Source: Pseudomonas nicosulfuronedens (lineage in GTDB: Bacteria; Pseudomonadota; Gammaproteobacteria; Pseudomonadales; Pseudomonadaceae). Taken from it: 64,000 nucleotides of DNA. Positions 16,180-26,407 of the stretch are shown here, one piece after another. The notes under the pieces were generated by a model, which saw only the letters and a program-made list of their open reading frames with translations, searched no databases and had not been told where the DNA came from. Position 1 is the stretch's first letter; each line of letters opens with the position of its first letter. The translations under genes and the position numbers were made by a program. The stretch spans positions 1-64,000 of the forward strand of contig NZ_SWDV01000043.1 of NCBI RefSeq assembly GCF_005877905.1, given 5' to 3'.

Positions 16180-18837
16180 ATGCATCCAGACAAACTGCTC
16201 GTGACCACCAAGCTGGCGCCGCCGCGCGTCAGTCCTAACGCCATCACCCGCCAACGCCTGCTGGAACAACTGCAGCGCATGGAGCATTGCACCGTCGGTG
16301 TGGTCATCGGCGGTCCCGGCTTCGGCAAGACCACCCTGCTGGTGCAGTGGCGGCAGACCATGCTCAAGGCGCGCGCCGAGGTGGCCTGGTTGACGCTCAG
16401 CACCGAAGACCGCCACCTGGCTTCCTTTTTCGTCTACCTGCGTGCGGCGCTGAACCACCTCGGTATTGCCCTGGAAAACGACATTCCGCTGGAAGGTGCC
16501 AGTGGCGAGTCCCTCGATGGCCTGGTTGCAAGCATCGTCGAAGGCGCCGCAGCAGTCAGCAAGCAGCTTTACCTGGTGCTGGACGACTACCACCTGGTGA
16601 GCGACTCGCGTGCCCATCGCCTCGTCCAGCGCCTGCTGGACCATTGCCCGCAGAACCTGCATTTCATCATTGCCTCGCGCGCCGACCCGCCCTTGAGCCT
16701 GAGCCGCCTGCGCCTGCAGGACCAGGTGCTGGAGCTGGATTGCGCGGGCCTGCCGTTCGACCTCGCGGAAACCCGCAGCTTCCTCGAAACCAACCTGCCG
16801 TCGCTCAAGTTGAGCAGCGAAGAGTCCCACCTGATCCAGGACCTCACCAGTGGCTGGCCCGCCAGCCTGCAACTGATAGTGCTCCTGCTGCGCGCCCGCC
16901 CGGAGGCACGCAACAGCCTGCGCGACCTGGGCTGGATGTCCGATGACCTGCAGACCTACCTGGCCGAAGACGTGATGGTGCATTTGCCTCCCGAGCTGGC
17001 CGGCTTCATGGAACGGGTCAGCTTGTGCCGGCGTTTCAATGCATCGCTGGCAGCGCACCTGACCGGCCACGACAATGCAGGCGAACTGCTGGCGCGAATG
17101 GAGGAAGAGAACCTGCTGGTGTTCCGCATCGTCGGTGACGACCGCCAGCCGTGGTACCGCTTCCACCCCCTGTTCGGTGAATTCCTCGCCGCGCGCCTGG
17201 AGCGCCGCGATCCCACCCTGGTCAATGACCTGCATCGTCGCGCTGCACGCTGGTTCGCTGAGCGCAAGCTGCTGGCCGAGGGACTGCGACATGCGACCGA
17301 GAGCGGTGATCTGGAGTTCGCAGCCGAAGTGGTGGAGCGCTCGGCGCCCACCAGTTGGGGCCTGGACCAGGTCGGGCCGTTGCTGCGCCTGCTCGACCGA
17401 TTGCCCCAGGAAACCCTGTTCAGCCACCCGCGGCTGTTCTTCCGTGGCTGCCTGGCCTATGCGTTGACCGCCCGCCCGGCCAAGGCCGAGTCCTGGCTCG
17501 AGGAGTACAAGCGCAGCGGGGCCAGCCAGGAAGGAGACTTGCTCCAGCACTTGCGCCTGGTCCAGGCGTCCATCGCCATTCAACGTGATCGCACGGATCA
17601 GATCGTCTCGGTTCTGGAGGGGGCTGAGCGCTTCGACGACGATTACTCGGTGGTCCGCTATGGCCCTTCGGCGTTGCTGGCCATCGCCTACGCGGCGGAG
17701 GGCCGGCACATCGACGCCTTGCGCTACCTGGACGAACACCCCATCGCCGAGGCCGACCGAAACGATGAGATGGCCCTGGTGGTCGAGGGTGCCCGTACGC
17801 TCTGCCACCTGCTGGAAGGGCGCATGGCGGATGCCCTGCGCGTCGGCCAGGACCTGTTCTCCCGATCGGTGTCCGCCCATGGCCACCGGTCCGCCAGCGC
17901 TTACCTGTGTGCGGCCTCGCTGGCCGTGGTGTACTGCGAACTCGACCGCATCGACGAAGCGCGCGAAGTACTCGCCAACCGCGTTGGCCTTCTGCAGTGG
18001 GCAATGCCCGACACCATGATCCGCGGCACTATTTGCCGCGCCCGTCTGGACCTCCTGCAGGAATCCGCGGTGGCTGCCCTGGCGTTCCTGGAGCGCCAGG
18101 AACGGCATTTCCGCAGCATCGGCCTGGAGCGCGGAATTGCCCACAGCCTGGCCGAGCAGCTGCGTATCCGTCTGCTGGAGGGTGACGGCGATGGTGCACA
18201 AGCCTGCTTCTCCCGCCTGGAACCGCTGGAAATCACGCATCAGGGCGAGAGGGGCTTCCTCAGCGAAATCCCCATGCTGGTGCAACTGTCGCGCGGGCGC
18301 CTGGCACTGGCCGCTGGCGAGCACGAACTGGCGCAGACGGCACTGGAGGCGGTGCGCGAGTACGCCCAGGCCCTGGGGCGTGGTCAGCTGGAAGTCACTG
18401 CATTGTTGCTGATGGCATTGGGGCGCAGCGCACAACGCCAGCAAGTGGCAGCCGAGTCCCTGCTGGTCGAGGCGCTGCAACTGGGGCGGCGTGGCGGGCT
18501 AGTGAGGACCTTCGTCGATGAAGGGGCCGGGGTGGTCAAGCTGCTCTCCACCCAGCGTGCCCGGCAGTCCTCCCAGGGCGATGTAACTGCATACCTGGAC
18601 GACCTGCTGGCGCGTTTCCGCCGTGAGGAGGTGACCGATCGCGCCTCGCTGTCGCCCCGGGAGCTGGCGATCATCCAGCTGGTGGCTCAGGCGATGTCGA
18701 ACAAGCGTATCGCCCTGACCTTGAACATTTCCCAGGAAACGGTGAAGTGGAACCTGAAGAACGTCTACGCCAAGCTTGGGGTTTCCAGCCGTTATGACGC
18801 CATGTCCTGGGCGCGCAAGCATGGCCTGATCCGCTGA
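16180..18837 (+). CDS. MalT/AlkS-type LuxR transcriptional activator
   Basis: This 885-residue ATP-dependent LuxR-family (LAL/STAND) regulator is close in length to AlkS, the alkane-operon activator. Walker A is GGPGFGKTT at residues 44-52 and Walker B is LYLVLDDYH near 130. A winged-helix and TPR-like middle region follows, then a C-terminal LuxR helix-turn-helix (LSPRELAIIQLVAQAMSNKRIA...TVKWNLKNVYAKLGV). I start it at ATG 16180 (MHPDKLLVTTKLAPPR, a typical MalT-family opening); longer frame extensions are unlikely. It lies between a divergent acyl-CoA dehydrogenase and the large rightward beta-oxidation operon, and is the best candidate activator for both. The inducer is probably a lipid-derived compound (inference from AlkS and context). 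Confidence 0.93.
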   Translation: MHPDKLLVTTKLAPPRVSPNAITRQRLLEQLQRMEHCTVGVVIGGPGFGKTTLLVQWRQTMLKARAEVAWLTLSTEDRHLASFFVYLRAALNHLGIALENDIPLEGASGESLDGLVASIVEGAAAVSKQLYLVLDDYHLVSDSRAHRLVQRLLDHCPQNLHFIIASRADPPLSLSRLRLQDQVLELDCAGLPFDLAETRSFLETNLPSLKLSSEESHLIQDLTSGWPASLQLIVLLLRARPEARNSLRDLGWMSDDLQTYLAEDVMVHLPPELAGFMERVSLCRRFNASLAAHLTGHDNAGELLARMEEENLLVFRIVGDDRQPWYRFHPLFGEFLAARLERRDPTLVNDLHRRAARWFAERKLLAEGLRHATESGDLEFAAEVVERSAPTSWGLDQVGPLLRLLDRLPQETLFSHPRLFFRGCLAYALTARPAKAESWLEEYKRSGASQEGDLLQHLRLVQASIAIQRDRTDQIVSVLEGAERFDDDYSVVRYGPSALLAIAYAAEGRHIDALRYLDEHPIAEADRNDEMALVVEGARTLCHLLEGRMADALRVGQDLFSRSVSAHGHRSASAYLCAASLAVVYCELDRIDEAREVLANRVGLLQWAMPDTMIRGTICRARLDLLQESAVAALAFLERQERHFRSIGLERGIAHSLAEQLRIRLLEGDGDGAQACFSRLEPLEITHQGERGFLSEIPMLVQLSRGRLALAAGEHELAQTALEAVREYAQALGRGQLEVTALLLMALGRSAQRQQVAAESLLVEALQLGRRGGLVRTFVDEGAGVVKLLSTQRARQSSQGDVTAYLDDLLARFRREEVTDRASLSPRELAIIQLVAQAMSNKRIALTLNISQETVKWNLKNVYAKLGVSSRYDAMSWARKHGLIR

Positions 18838-18848
18838 GATCAATGGCC

Positions 18849-18892
18849 CCACCGGGTATGCGAGCGGTGCGTGGCCGCTTGATACCCGGTGG
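18849..18892. terminator. Long hairpin after LuxR gene
   Basis: CCACCGGGTAT (18849-18859) and ATACCCGGTGG (18882-18892) form a perfect 11-bp stem, with AGCGG/CCGCT pairing inside the loop. It begins 12 bases after the stop codon. It lacks a T-run but is the obvious end-of-transcript structure. Confidence 0.6.
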
Positions 18893-18933
18893 TCCATCGT
18901 AGCCGCAGCATAAAGCCTTCTTGTCCACCGTTC

Positions 18934-18997
18934 GCCCCTTGTATCGAGGGGGCTCGCCCGAGTCTTCGTCACCCCCCCTCGAAGTGAGGGTGGGGGA
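18934..18997. repeat. C-tract/G-tract hairpins 3a and 3b
   Basis: Two elements lie upstream of the acyl-CoA dehydrogenase operon. One is GCCCCT-TGTATCG-AGGGGGC (18934-18953). The other is CCCTC-GAAGT-GAGGG inside longer C and G runs (18971-18997). Both match the dispersed family. Confidence 0.6.
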
Positions 18998-19088
18998 GGG
19001 GGTACAACCCCTCCGGCCCCGCACCTATCGTCACCTCAAGCCAGCCGCGCCCAGCGCAGCCCCATATCGGCACCGAGGAGACGCCCGC

Positions 19089-20231
19089 ATGATCCCCCGC
19101 ACGTTGTTCGAGCACGAGCACGAAGAGTTCCGCAACACCGTCCGCCGCTTCCTGGCCGACGAGTGCGTGCCGCACCATGAATACTGGGAGGAGCAGCACC
19201 GTGTTCCCCGTGAGATCTGGTCGCGCGCTGGCGAGCTGGGCATGCTCAACGCCACCACGCCGGAGGCCTACGGTGGGCTGGGTCTGGACCGGCGCTTCTC
19301 GATGATCGCGGTCGAAGAGGTGGCCCGCGCTGGCACGTCGGGGCTGAACGGCTTCAACGTGCACGATATCGTCGCCGGCTACTTCATCAACTTCGGCACC
19401 GAAGAGCAGAAGCATCGGTGGTTGCCGTCCATGGCCACCGGCGAAGTGATCTCCGCCGTAGCGATGACCGAGCCGAATACCGGCTCTGACCTGCAGGCGG
19501 TGAAGACCCGCGCGGTGCTGGACGGTGACGAATACGTCATCAACGGCGCCAAGACTTTCATCTCCAACGGTACCAACTGCGATGTGATCGTGGTCGTCGC
19601 CCGCACCGGCGACAGCGGCAAGGGCTCCCGCGACCTGTCGCTGATCCTGGTCGAGGCTGAGCGCGCTGGCGTGGTCAAGTCCAAGCCGCTGCGCAAGGTC
19701 GGCCTGCACGCCCAGGACACCACCATGGTGTTCTTCGAGGACGTCCGGGTGCCCAAGGACGCGATCCTCGGCGGCGTGCCGGGCCAGGGTTTCATCCAGC
19801 TCATGAAGGAACTGGCCTGGGAGCGCCTGAGCATCGGCATCCTCGGTATCGCCGCGAGCCAGGCCGTGCTGGAGCAGACCGTCGATTACACCCGCGGTCG
19901 CTCGGTATTCGGCAAGCCGATCATTGACTTCCAGAATTCGCGCTTCCGCCTCGCCGACCTGAAGACCGAGATCGCCATTGGCCAGGCTTACGTCGACCGC
20001 TGCATGGAGCTGTGCCTGCGGCACGAGCTCAGCAGCGAGGCGGCAGCCGCCGCCAAGCTCTGGGGCACCGAACTGTATTCGAAGGTGGTCGACCAGTGCC
20101 TGCAACTGCATGGCGGCAATGGCTACATGCTCGAGTACCCGGTGGCACGCCACTACCTCGACAGCCGCGTCAACCGCATCTACGGCGGCGCCAACGACAT
20201 CATGCGCGAACTCGTCGCGCGAACCCTTTAA
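19089..20231 (+). CDS. LCAD-like acyl-CoA dehydrogenase, tandem copy A
   Basis: This acyl-CoA dehydrogenase has 380 residues, the normal length. The start at ATG 19089 follows GAGGAGACGCCCGC; the frame extends upstream but without coding character. The FAD/substrate motif is AVAMTEPNTGSDLQAVKT. The likely catalytic Glu is E245 in KELAWERLSIG, the position used by long-chain and isovaleryl-CoA dehydrogenases. The usual C-terminal Glu motif is YGGANDIMRELVART, as in LCAD. It begins the LuxR-proximal operon and is followed after 22 bp by a close duplicate. The two differ mainly around the region after 'MIA.EE', which lines the acyl pocket, so chain-length or branch preference may differ (inference). 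Confidence 0.94.
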   Translation: MIPRTLFEHEHEEFRNTVRRFLADECVPHHEYWEEQHRVPREIWSRAGELGMLNATTPEAYGGLGLDRRFSMIAVEEVARAGTSGLNGFNVHDIVAGYFINFGTEEQKHRWLPSMATGEVISAVAMTEPNTGSDLQAVKTRAVLDGDEYVINGAKTFISNGTNCDVIVVVARTGDSGKGSRDLSLILVEAERAGVVKSKPLRKVGLHAQDTTMVFFEDVRVPKDAILGGVPGQGFIQLMKELAWERLSIGILGIAASQAVLEQTVDYTRGRSVFGKPIIDFQNSRFRLADLKTEIAIGQAYVDRCMELCLRHELSSEAAAAAKLWGTELYSKVVDQCLQLHGGNGYMLEYPVARHYLDSRVNRIYGGANDIMRELVARTL

Positions 20232-20253
20232 GCCTGCCGTTAGGAGTCCACCG

Positions 20254-21408
<1,155 letters not shown>

Positions 21409-21464
21409 TCCCCTGGCCCGGCCGGGAATAAACGACAAGAAAGAGCTATCCAAGGAGAACGAAC

Positions 21465-23285
21465 GTGTCACAAGAACTGCGTTTCGACGGCAAAGTCGCC
21501 ATCGTCACCGGCGCCGGCAATGGCCTCGGTCGTGCCCATGCGCTGCTGCTGGGCTCCCGCGGCGCCAAGGTCGTGGTCAACGATCTGGGCGTCACCACCG
21601 AAGGCGTGGGCAGCTCTTCCGCCGCAGCTGACGCGGTAGTGGAGGAAATCCGCGCCCTGGGCGGCGAGGCCGTGGCCGACTATCACTCGGTGACCGAGGG
21701 CGACAAGATCGTCGCCACCGCTCTGAAGGCGTTCGGCACCGTCGATATCCTGATCAATAACGCCGGCGTGCTGCGCGACACCTCGTTCCACAAGATGACC
21801 GAGGAGCAGTGGGACCTGATCCAGGCCGTGCACGTCAAGGGCGCCTTCCTACTGACCCACGCTGTGTGGCCGATCATGCGCGAGAAAGGCTACGGCCGTA
21901 TCGTCATGACCTCCTCGGGCGCAGGGATCTTCGGCAACTTCGGCCAGTGCAACTACTCCACCGCCAAGGCGGGGCTGATCGGCTTCGCCAACTCTCTGGC
22001 CATCGAAGGCGCGAGCAAGAACATCCGCGTCAACACCATCGCCCCGATCGCCGCATCGCGCATGGTCATCGCCAGTGGCATCTTCACCGAGGAGATGCAG
22101 GCCAAGCTGCGCGTGGAGGACGTTGCGCCGCTGGTGGGTTGGCTGTGCCACGAGGATTGCCAGGACAGTGGCGAACTGATCGAAGTGGGTGGCGGCTTCC
22201 ACGCCAAGTACCGCTGGGAACGTTCGCAAGGCCGCTTCCTGCACACCGACGGTCTCAGCCCGGAGCTGGTACGTGACAACTGGGAGCGCATCGGTCGCTT
22301 CGACGAGCACGCTGTGCACCCGGCGAACGGCGCGGAAAGCTTCAAGGAACTCTTCGAGCGCATGGACACGGCGGCCACCAAGGGCGGCAACCAATTCATC
22401 GACATGGAAGTGGCCGGCAAGGCCGTTTCCTACTTGGAAACCGAGTACGACCAGAACGACGCCGCGCTCTACGCGCTGGCCGTGGGCGCCGCCAAGGACC
22501 CGCTGGATCGCGCTGAACTGCGCTACGTCAACGAATTCGTCGGCGACGAGTTCCGCGTCCTGCCGACCATGGCCGTGCTGCCGGCCACTGAGGTGTTCCT
22601 GCGCGCCGCCAAGTCCGGCGAGCCGCAACTGGAGGGTCTCAACGTGCCGTTCGGCAAGGGGCTGCACGGCGAGCAGTACACCGTCATGTACCGCCCGCTG
22701 CCGCCGGCCGCCAAGCTCAAGCACACCATGCGCCTGAAGACCGCGATCGATAAAGGCAAGAGCACCGTCACCGTTCTGGCCATCGAGACCACCGACGAGC
22801 ACGGCACGCCGCTGTTCTACAACGAGGTCACTGGTTTCTATCCGGGCGTACCGGGCGCCGGGTTGGCGAAGGTCGCCAGCGAAGAGGTCAACGTACCGCC
22901 GGCCCGTGAGCCCGACATCGTGCTGTCCGACAAGACCGAGGTGAACCAGGCGCTGCTGTACCGCCTGTGTGGTGACTGGAACCCGATGCACGTCGATCCG
23001 GATTACGCCGCCAAGGCGGGCTACGAGAAGCCGTTCCTGCACGGCCTGTGCACCTTCGGCTATCTCGGCCGCCACGTGATCAAGGCGTTCTGCGACAACG
23101 ACTCGCGCCTGTTCAAGAGCGTGCGTGCGCGCTTCGCGGCCATCGTCATGCCTGGCGACACCCTGGAAACCCGCATGTGGCGCGAGTCGCCGACGCGGAT
23201 CATTGTCGAGATGCGCGCCGTGGAACGTGACGTGGTGGTGCTGAAGAACGCCGCTGTCGAACTGTTCGAGCAGGTGCCGGCGTAA
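21465..23285 (+). CDS. MFE-2-like fusion: SDR dehydrogenase + MaoC hydratase 2
   Basis: This 606-residue protein has the domain order of peroxisomal multifunctional enzyme 2 (HSD17B4) without its SCP2 tail. Residues 1-300 are a 3-hydroxyacyl-CoA dehydrogenase of the SDR type, with TGAGNGLG at 15-22, NNAG near 98, Ser about 151, Tyr164 and Lys168 (YSTAK). Residues about 320-606 are a double hot-dog 2-enoyl-CoA hydratase 2, with the motif CGDWNPMHVDPDYAAKAGY near 500. MFE-2 enzymes hydrate 2-enoyl-CoA to the (R)-3-hydroxyacyl-CoA and oxidise it. The start is GTG 21465, supported by AAGGAG seven bases upstream. The gene lies between the tandem dehydrogenases and a thiolase-like gene, forming a beta-oxidation cycle. 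Branched or bulky acyl-CoA is the likely substrate class (family knowledge). Confidence 0.94.
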   Translation: MSQELRFDGKVAIVTGAGNGLGRAHALLLGSRGAKVVVNDLGVTTEGVGSSSAAADAVVEEIRALGGEAVADYHSVTEGDKIVATALKAFGTVDILINNAGVLRDTSFHKMTEEQWDLIQAVHVKGAFLLTHAVWPIMREKGYGRIVMTSSGAGIFGNFGQCNYSTAKAGLIGFANSLAIEGASKNIRVNTIAPIAASRMVIASGIFTEEMQAKLRVEDVAPLVGWLCHEDCQDSGELIEVGGGFHAKYRWERSQGRFLHTDGLSPELVRDNWERIGRFDEHAVHPANGAESFKELFERMDTAATKGGNQFIDMEVAGKAVSYLETEYDQNDAALYALAVGAAKDPLDRAELRYVNEFVGDEFRVLPTMAVLPATEVFLRAAKSGEPQLEGLNVPFGKGLHGEQYTVMYRPLPPAAKLKHTMRLKTAIDKGKSTVTVLAIETTDEHGTPLFYNEVTGFYPGVPGAGLAKVASEEVNVPPAREPDIVLSDKTEVNQALLYRLCGDWNPMHVDPDYAAKAGYEKPFLHGLCTFGYLGRHVIKAFCDNDSRLFKSVRARFAAIVMPGDTLETRMWRESPTRIIVEMRAVERDVVVLKNAAVELFEQVPA

Positions 23286-23370
23286 CCGGCGATGGGGGGC
23301 ACTGCGGTGCCCTCCATCGGCTTCGGACCGCCGCTCTGGCGGCGGTTCCCGTCTCAGGAGAGACCAACAG

Positions 23371-24483
23371 ATGAATCGTCGCGTCAATGTGATTGGCGTT
23401 GGCTTGACCCCGTTCCGCCTGGCGGGCGCCAGTGGGGCCGGCGCGGACTCGGCCGTTGCGGTCGTGCGCCTGGCCCTGGCGGACGCGGGGATCGATTTCG
23501 CCCTGGTCGGCGCGCTTTACTGCGCTGCCGCCGGCGCGGCGCCCCATGCCGGGCAGGAAGCCTGGCGATCGCTGGGGCTGACCGGCATCCCCGTGTTCAA
23601 CCTGCAAAGCGACGGCGCCGGGGGGGCCAGCGCATTGTTGCTGGCGCGCCAGGCGGTGGAGACAGGTGCGGCCGAATGCGTGCTGGTACTCGGCGTGGAG
23701 CCGGCCATGGCCCATGCCGCCAGCGCTGAAGTCGCCCTGGGCAATGCGCTGCATGGCGCTGCTGCCGAAGAGTACCTGGCGCGCTACGCTGCGCGCCGCG
23801 AAAGTCTGGCGATGCTGGCGGTGAAGGCCCGTGAGCACGCCGCTCGCAATCCCGACGCGCTGCTGCGCGCCCCCCTCAGCCTGGAGCAAGTCCTGCTCGA
23901 ACCGCAGACTTTCGGCCCGCTCAGCGCCTCGCAGTGCTGCACTCCCGCCGAGGGCGCCGCCGCGGTGGTGCTGTGCTCCGACGCATTCGTCCGCAAGCGC
24001 GGCAACAAGCGCGCGGTGCGGATTATCGCCCAGGCGCAGTGCGGCGAACTGACGGCAGGGGCCTGTGGGGAGACGGCAATCCGTGCGGCAGGCTATGACA
24101 TCGCCGCGACCGCCGCCCGCCTGGTCTATGAGCGCGCCGGCCTGGGGCCGGAGGAAATCGACCTGTGTGAACTTCAGGACGCCACCGGCAGCGCCGAGCT
24201 TCTGCTGTATGAGGCCCTGGGTTTCTGCCGCGAAGGTGACGCGGAGAAGCTCATCGAGGATGGCGACAACACCTATGGCGGCAATCTCGTGGTGAATCCG
24301 TCCGGCGGCTTGCTGGGCCGGGGGCATGCTCTGGGCGCCAGCGGGCTGGCACAATGCGTCGAGCTGGTCCGCCAACTGCGCGGTGCCGCCGATACCCGCC
24401 AGGTGCCGGGCGCGCGCTACGCGCTGCAGCACAGCCAGGGCGTGCAGGGCGACGCTGTGGTGACCCTCTATGCTCGCGACTGA
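23371..24483 (+). CDS. SCP-x-type thiolase homologue lacking the nucleophilic Cys
   Basis: This 370-residue thiolase-fold protein is clearly related to the two SCP-x-type thiolases at 26408 and 42458, and aligns with them without gaps through residue 90. Those proteins have Cys82 in NVNNNC(S/G)SGS; here the segment reads NLQSDGAGGA, so position 82 is Gly. Their HDCF motif is QDAT here. The later His is kept (GRGHALGASG), as is DGDNTYGGNLVVNPSGGLL. The protein is about 22 residues shorter, in the loop domain. It is in an intact operon between the MFE-2-like gene and an acyl-CoA ligase, with a good frame and no stops, so it is not an obvious pseudogene. It could be a thiolase-fold retro-aldolase of the Ltp2 kind, or a non-catalytic partner subunit; ordinary thiolysis is unlikely. 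Confidence 0.88.
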   Translation: MNRRVNVIGVGLTPFRLAGASGAGADSAVAVVRLALADAGIDFALVGALYCAAAGAAPHAGQEAWRSLGLTGIPVFNLQSDGAGGASALLLARQAVETGAAECVLVLGVEPAMAHAASAEVALGNALHGAAAEEYLARYAARRESLAMLAVKAREHAARNPDALLRAPLSLEQVLLEPQTFGPLSASQCCTPAEGAAAVVLCSDAFVRKRGNKRAVRIIAQAQCGELTAGACGETAIRAAGYDIAATAARLVYERAGLGPEEIDLCELQDATGSAELLLYEALGFCREGDAEKLIEDGDNTYGGNLVVNPSGGLLGRGHALGASGLAQCVELVRQLRGAADTRQVPGARYALQHSQGVQGDAVVTLYARD

Positions 24484-24560
24484 GCGCGCTATCGGGAAGG
24501 ACCGTCAAGAACAATAATCCGAAGGGCGCGCCTGCGCCCTCAAGTCCGTAGGACCCCGCA

Positions 24561-26258
24561 ATGAACGATCAACAAGAAAAACCGACATTGCTACAGCGCT
24601 TCCTGCACTGGGAACGCCTTATGCCTGACGCCCCCTACCTGCACCAACCGCAAGGCCAGGGACACAATGAAAGCTACAGTTGGCACGCGGTAGGCGAACA
24701 GGCCCGGCGCATGGCCGCGTACCTGCAATCGCTGGATCTGCCCGCGCGCTCCAGCATCGCTATCCTCGGCAAGAACAGCGCGCACTGGATCATCGCCGAC
24801 CTGGCGATCTGGATGGCCGGGCACGTCAGCGTTCCGCTGTACCCCTCAGCCAACCGCGATACCGTGGCATATGTACTGGAGCACGCCGAAGTGCGCCTGT
24901 TGTTCCTCGGCCACCTGGACGGCGGCGCCGCGGGCTGGGATAAACTGCGCGACAGCGTGCCGGCGAGCCTGCCGGTGATCGAATTGCCATTGCTGGCAAT
25001 TGGCGAAGGGCAATCCTGGCAGTCCCTGATGGATACCTGGGAGCCGTTGCAGACGGTGGCGCAAACCCGGCGTGCTGACCTGGCCACCATCATCTACACC
25101 TCTGGCAGCACCGGTCGACCCAAGGGGGTGATGCACACCTTCGACAGCATGTGTTCCAGCTGCGAATCGACTGTTGGCATGTATGCAGGCGGAGCTGGCG
25201 TGGCGCCGACCGACCGGCTGCTGTCCTACCTGCCTCTGGCGCACACCGCCGAGCGCGCGGTGGTCGAAGCGCTGTCGTTGCTCAATGGCTGCCAAGTGTT
25301 CTTCAACGAAGGACTGGAGACCTTCGCCGACGACCTGCGCCGGGCGCGGCCGACCATCTTCATGTCGGTGCCGCGGCTGTGGGGCAAGTTCTACCACGGT
25401 ATCAGCGAGCGCATTCCACAGTCAGTGCAGCAGGCTGCCTTCGCCGATCCGCAACGCAGCGAGGCGATGCGTCAGCAGATCCTCGGCGCGCTCGGACTGG
25501 ACCAGGTGCATACCGCGCTGTCCGGCTCGGCGCCGCTGCCAGTCGCAGTGCTGGAGTGGTATCGCCAGCTCGGCCTGGAGCTGCTGGAGGGCTACGGCAT
25601 GTCGGAGAACTTCGGTTGCTCCCACTTCAACCAGCCTGGCGAGGTACGTGTCGGCTACGTTGGTTCGAGTGTGCGCGACGTGCAGTGCAGGATCGCCGAG
25701 AACAACGAGATCCTGGTGAAGAGTCCAGGACAGATGCTCGGCTACTACAAGGAGCCGGAGCTGACCCGCGACAGCTACACCGAGGACGGTTTCTTCCGCA
25801 CCGGTGACCGTGGCGAACTGGACGAAGCGGGACGCCTGCGCATCACCGGGCGGGTGAAGGAACTGTTCAAGACCACCAAGGGTAAGTACGTGGCGCCTGT
25901 TCCGATCGAGGCACGCCTGGGCAACAACGAGCATGTGGAGGGTGCCTGTGTTACCGGCGTTGGTCTGGCGCAACCGGTGGCGCTGATCAATGTCTCGCCG
26001 GACACGCGTAACGCGCTGGCTGCCCCGGAACGGCGGGCGACTCTGGAAGCCGAGCTGGAAGCCTTCCTGGAATCGACCAACCAGCAGCTGGAAGCGCATG
26101 AGCGGCTGGCCTGCCTGGTTCTGGTAAGCGAACCCTGGAACGTCGACAACGGCCTGCTGACGCCGACCCTCAAGATCCGCCGCAACCTCATCGAAGAGCA
26201 TTACCAGGCGCGCCTGGACGCCTGGTGTGCGAGCCGTCGCGCGGTAATCGTCGAGTAA
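24561..26258 (+). CDS. AMP-forming fatty acyl-CoA synthetase (FadD-like)
   Basis: This 565-residue member of the AMP-binding superfamily activates a carboxylic acid to acyl-CoA. The P-loop YTSGSTGRPKGVMH is near residue 180, the A5-type motif is EGYGMSENFG, and TGDRGEL...GRVKELFKTTKGKYVAP forms the hinge and C-terminal lysine region. It is shorter than long FadD proteins such as mammalian ACSL but in the range of bacterial long-chain ligases. It starts 77 bp after the thiolase-like gene and ends the first rightward operon, followed by a stem-loop at 26274-26294. It supplies CoA esters for the surrounding dehydrogenases. Exact chain length is unknown. Confidence 0.92.
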   Translation: MNDQQEKPTLLQRFLHWERLMPDAPYLHQPQGQGHNESYSWHAVGEQARRMAAYLQSLDLPARSSIAILGKNSAHWIIADLAIWMAGHVSVPLYPSANRDTVAYVLEHAEVRLLFLGHLDGGAAGWDKLRDSVPASLPVIELPLLAIGEGQSWQSLMDTWEPLQTVAQTRRADLATIIYTSGSTGRPKGVMHTFDSMCSSCESTVGMYAGGAGVAPTDRLLSYLPLAHTAERAVVEALSLLNGCQVFFNEGLETFADDLRRARPTIFMSVPRLWGKFYHGISERIPQSVQQAAFADPQRSEAMRQQILGALGLDQVHTALSGSAPLPVAVLEWYRQLGLELLEGYGMSENFGCSHFNQPGEVRVGYVGSSVRDVQCRIAENNEILVKSPGQMLGYYKEPELTRDSYTEDGFFRTGDRGELDEAGRLRITGRVKELFKTTKGKYVAPVPIEARLGNNEHVEGACVTGVGLAQPVALINVSPDTRNALAAPERRATLEAELEAFLESTNQQLEAHERLACLVLVSEPWNVDNGLLTPTLKIRRNLIEEHYQARLDAWCASRRAVIVE

Positions 26259-26273
26259 CTCCAGCCCCCTCTT

Positions 26274-26294
26274 GCCGGCCCTTGCGGGGCCGGC
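26274..26294 (+). terminator. GC-rich hairpin after acyl-CoA ligase
   Basis: GCCGGCCC-TTGCG-GGGCCGGC forms an 8-bp stem 15 bases after the ligase stop. No T-run follows. It probably marks the end of the first operon. Confidence 0.55.
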
Positions 26295-26329
26295 GAGCCC
26301 CTCGCCACTCCCCCTGACACGGGGGGCTC
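26295..26329. repeat. C-tract/G-tract hairpin 4
   Basis: GAGCCCC...GGGGCTC forms the outer arms, and CCCCC-TGACAC-GGGGG (26310-26325) is an alternative inner stem. It sits about 80 bases upstream of the second thiolase operon and is a member of the dispersed family. Confidence 0.55.
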
Positions 26330-26407
26330 AGCGCCTTCCGTGATCCTCCCTACCATGCCGGTACAAGCAAGGCACGGTGAAACCGGGCCACCATGGGAGG
26401 AATGGAA

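Noticed and set aside
16018-18480. 820-codon open frame on the minus strand opposite the LuxR gene
   Set aside because: It is antisense to a well-supported gene with Walker and helix-turn-helix motifs. The translation is low-complexity, rich in Gln/His/Arg, with no domain. Long antisense frames are expected in high-GC DNA.
23371-24483. Thiolase-like gene as a pseudogene
   Set aside because: The frame is intact, the spacing in the operon is normal, and core loops and the late His are conserved. Loss of the Cys looks like change of function.
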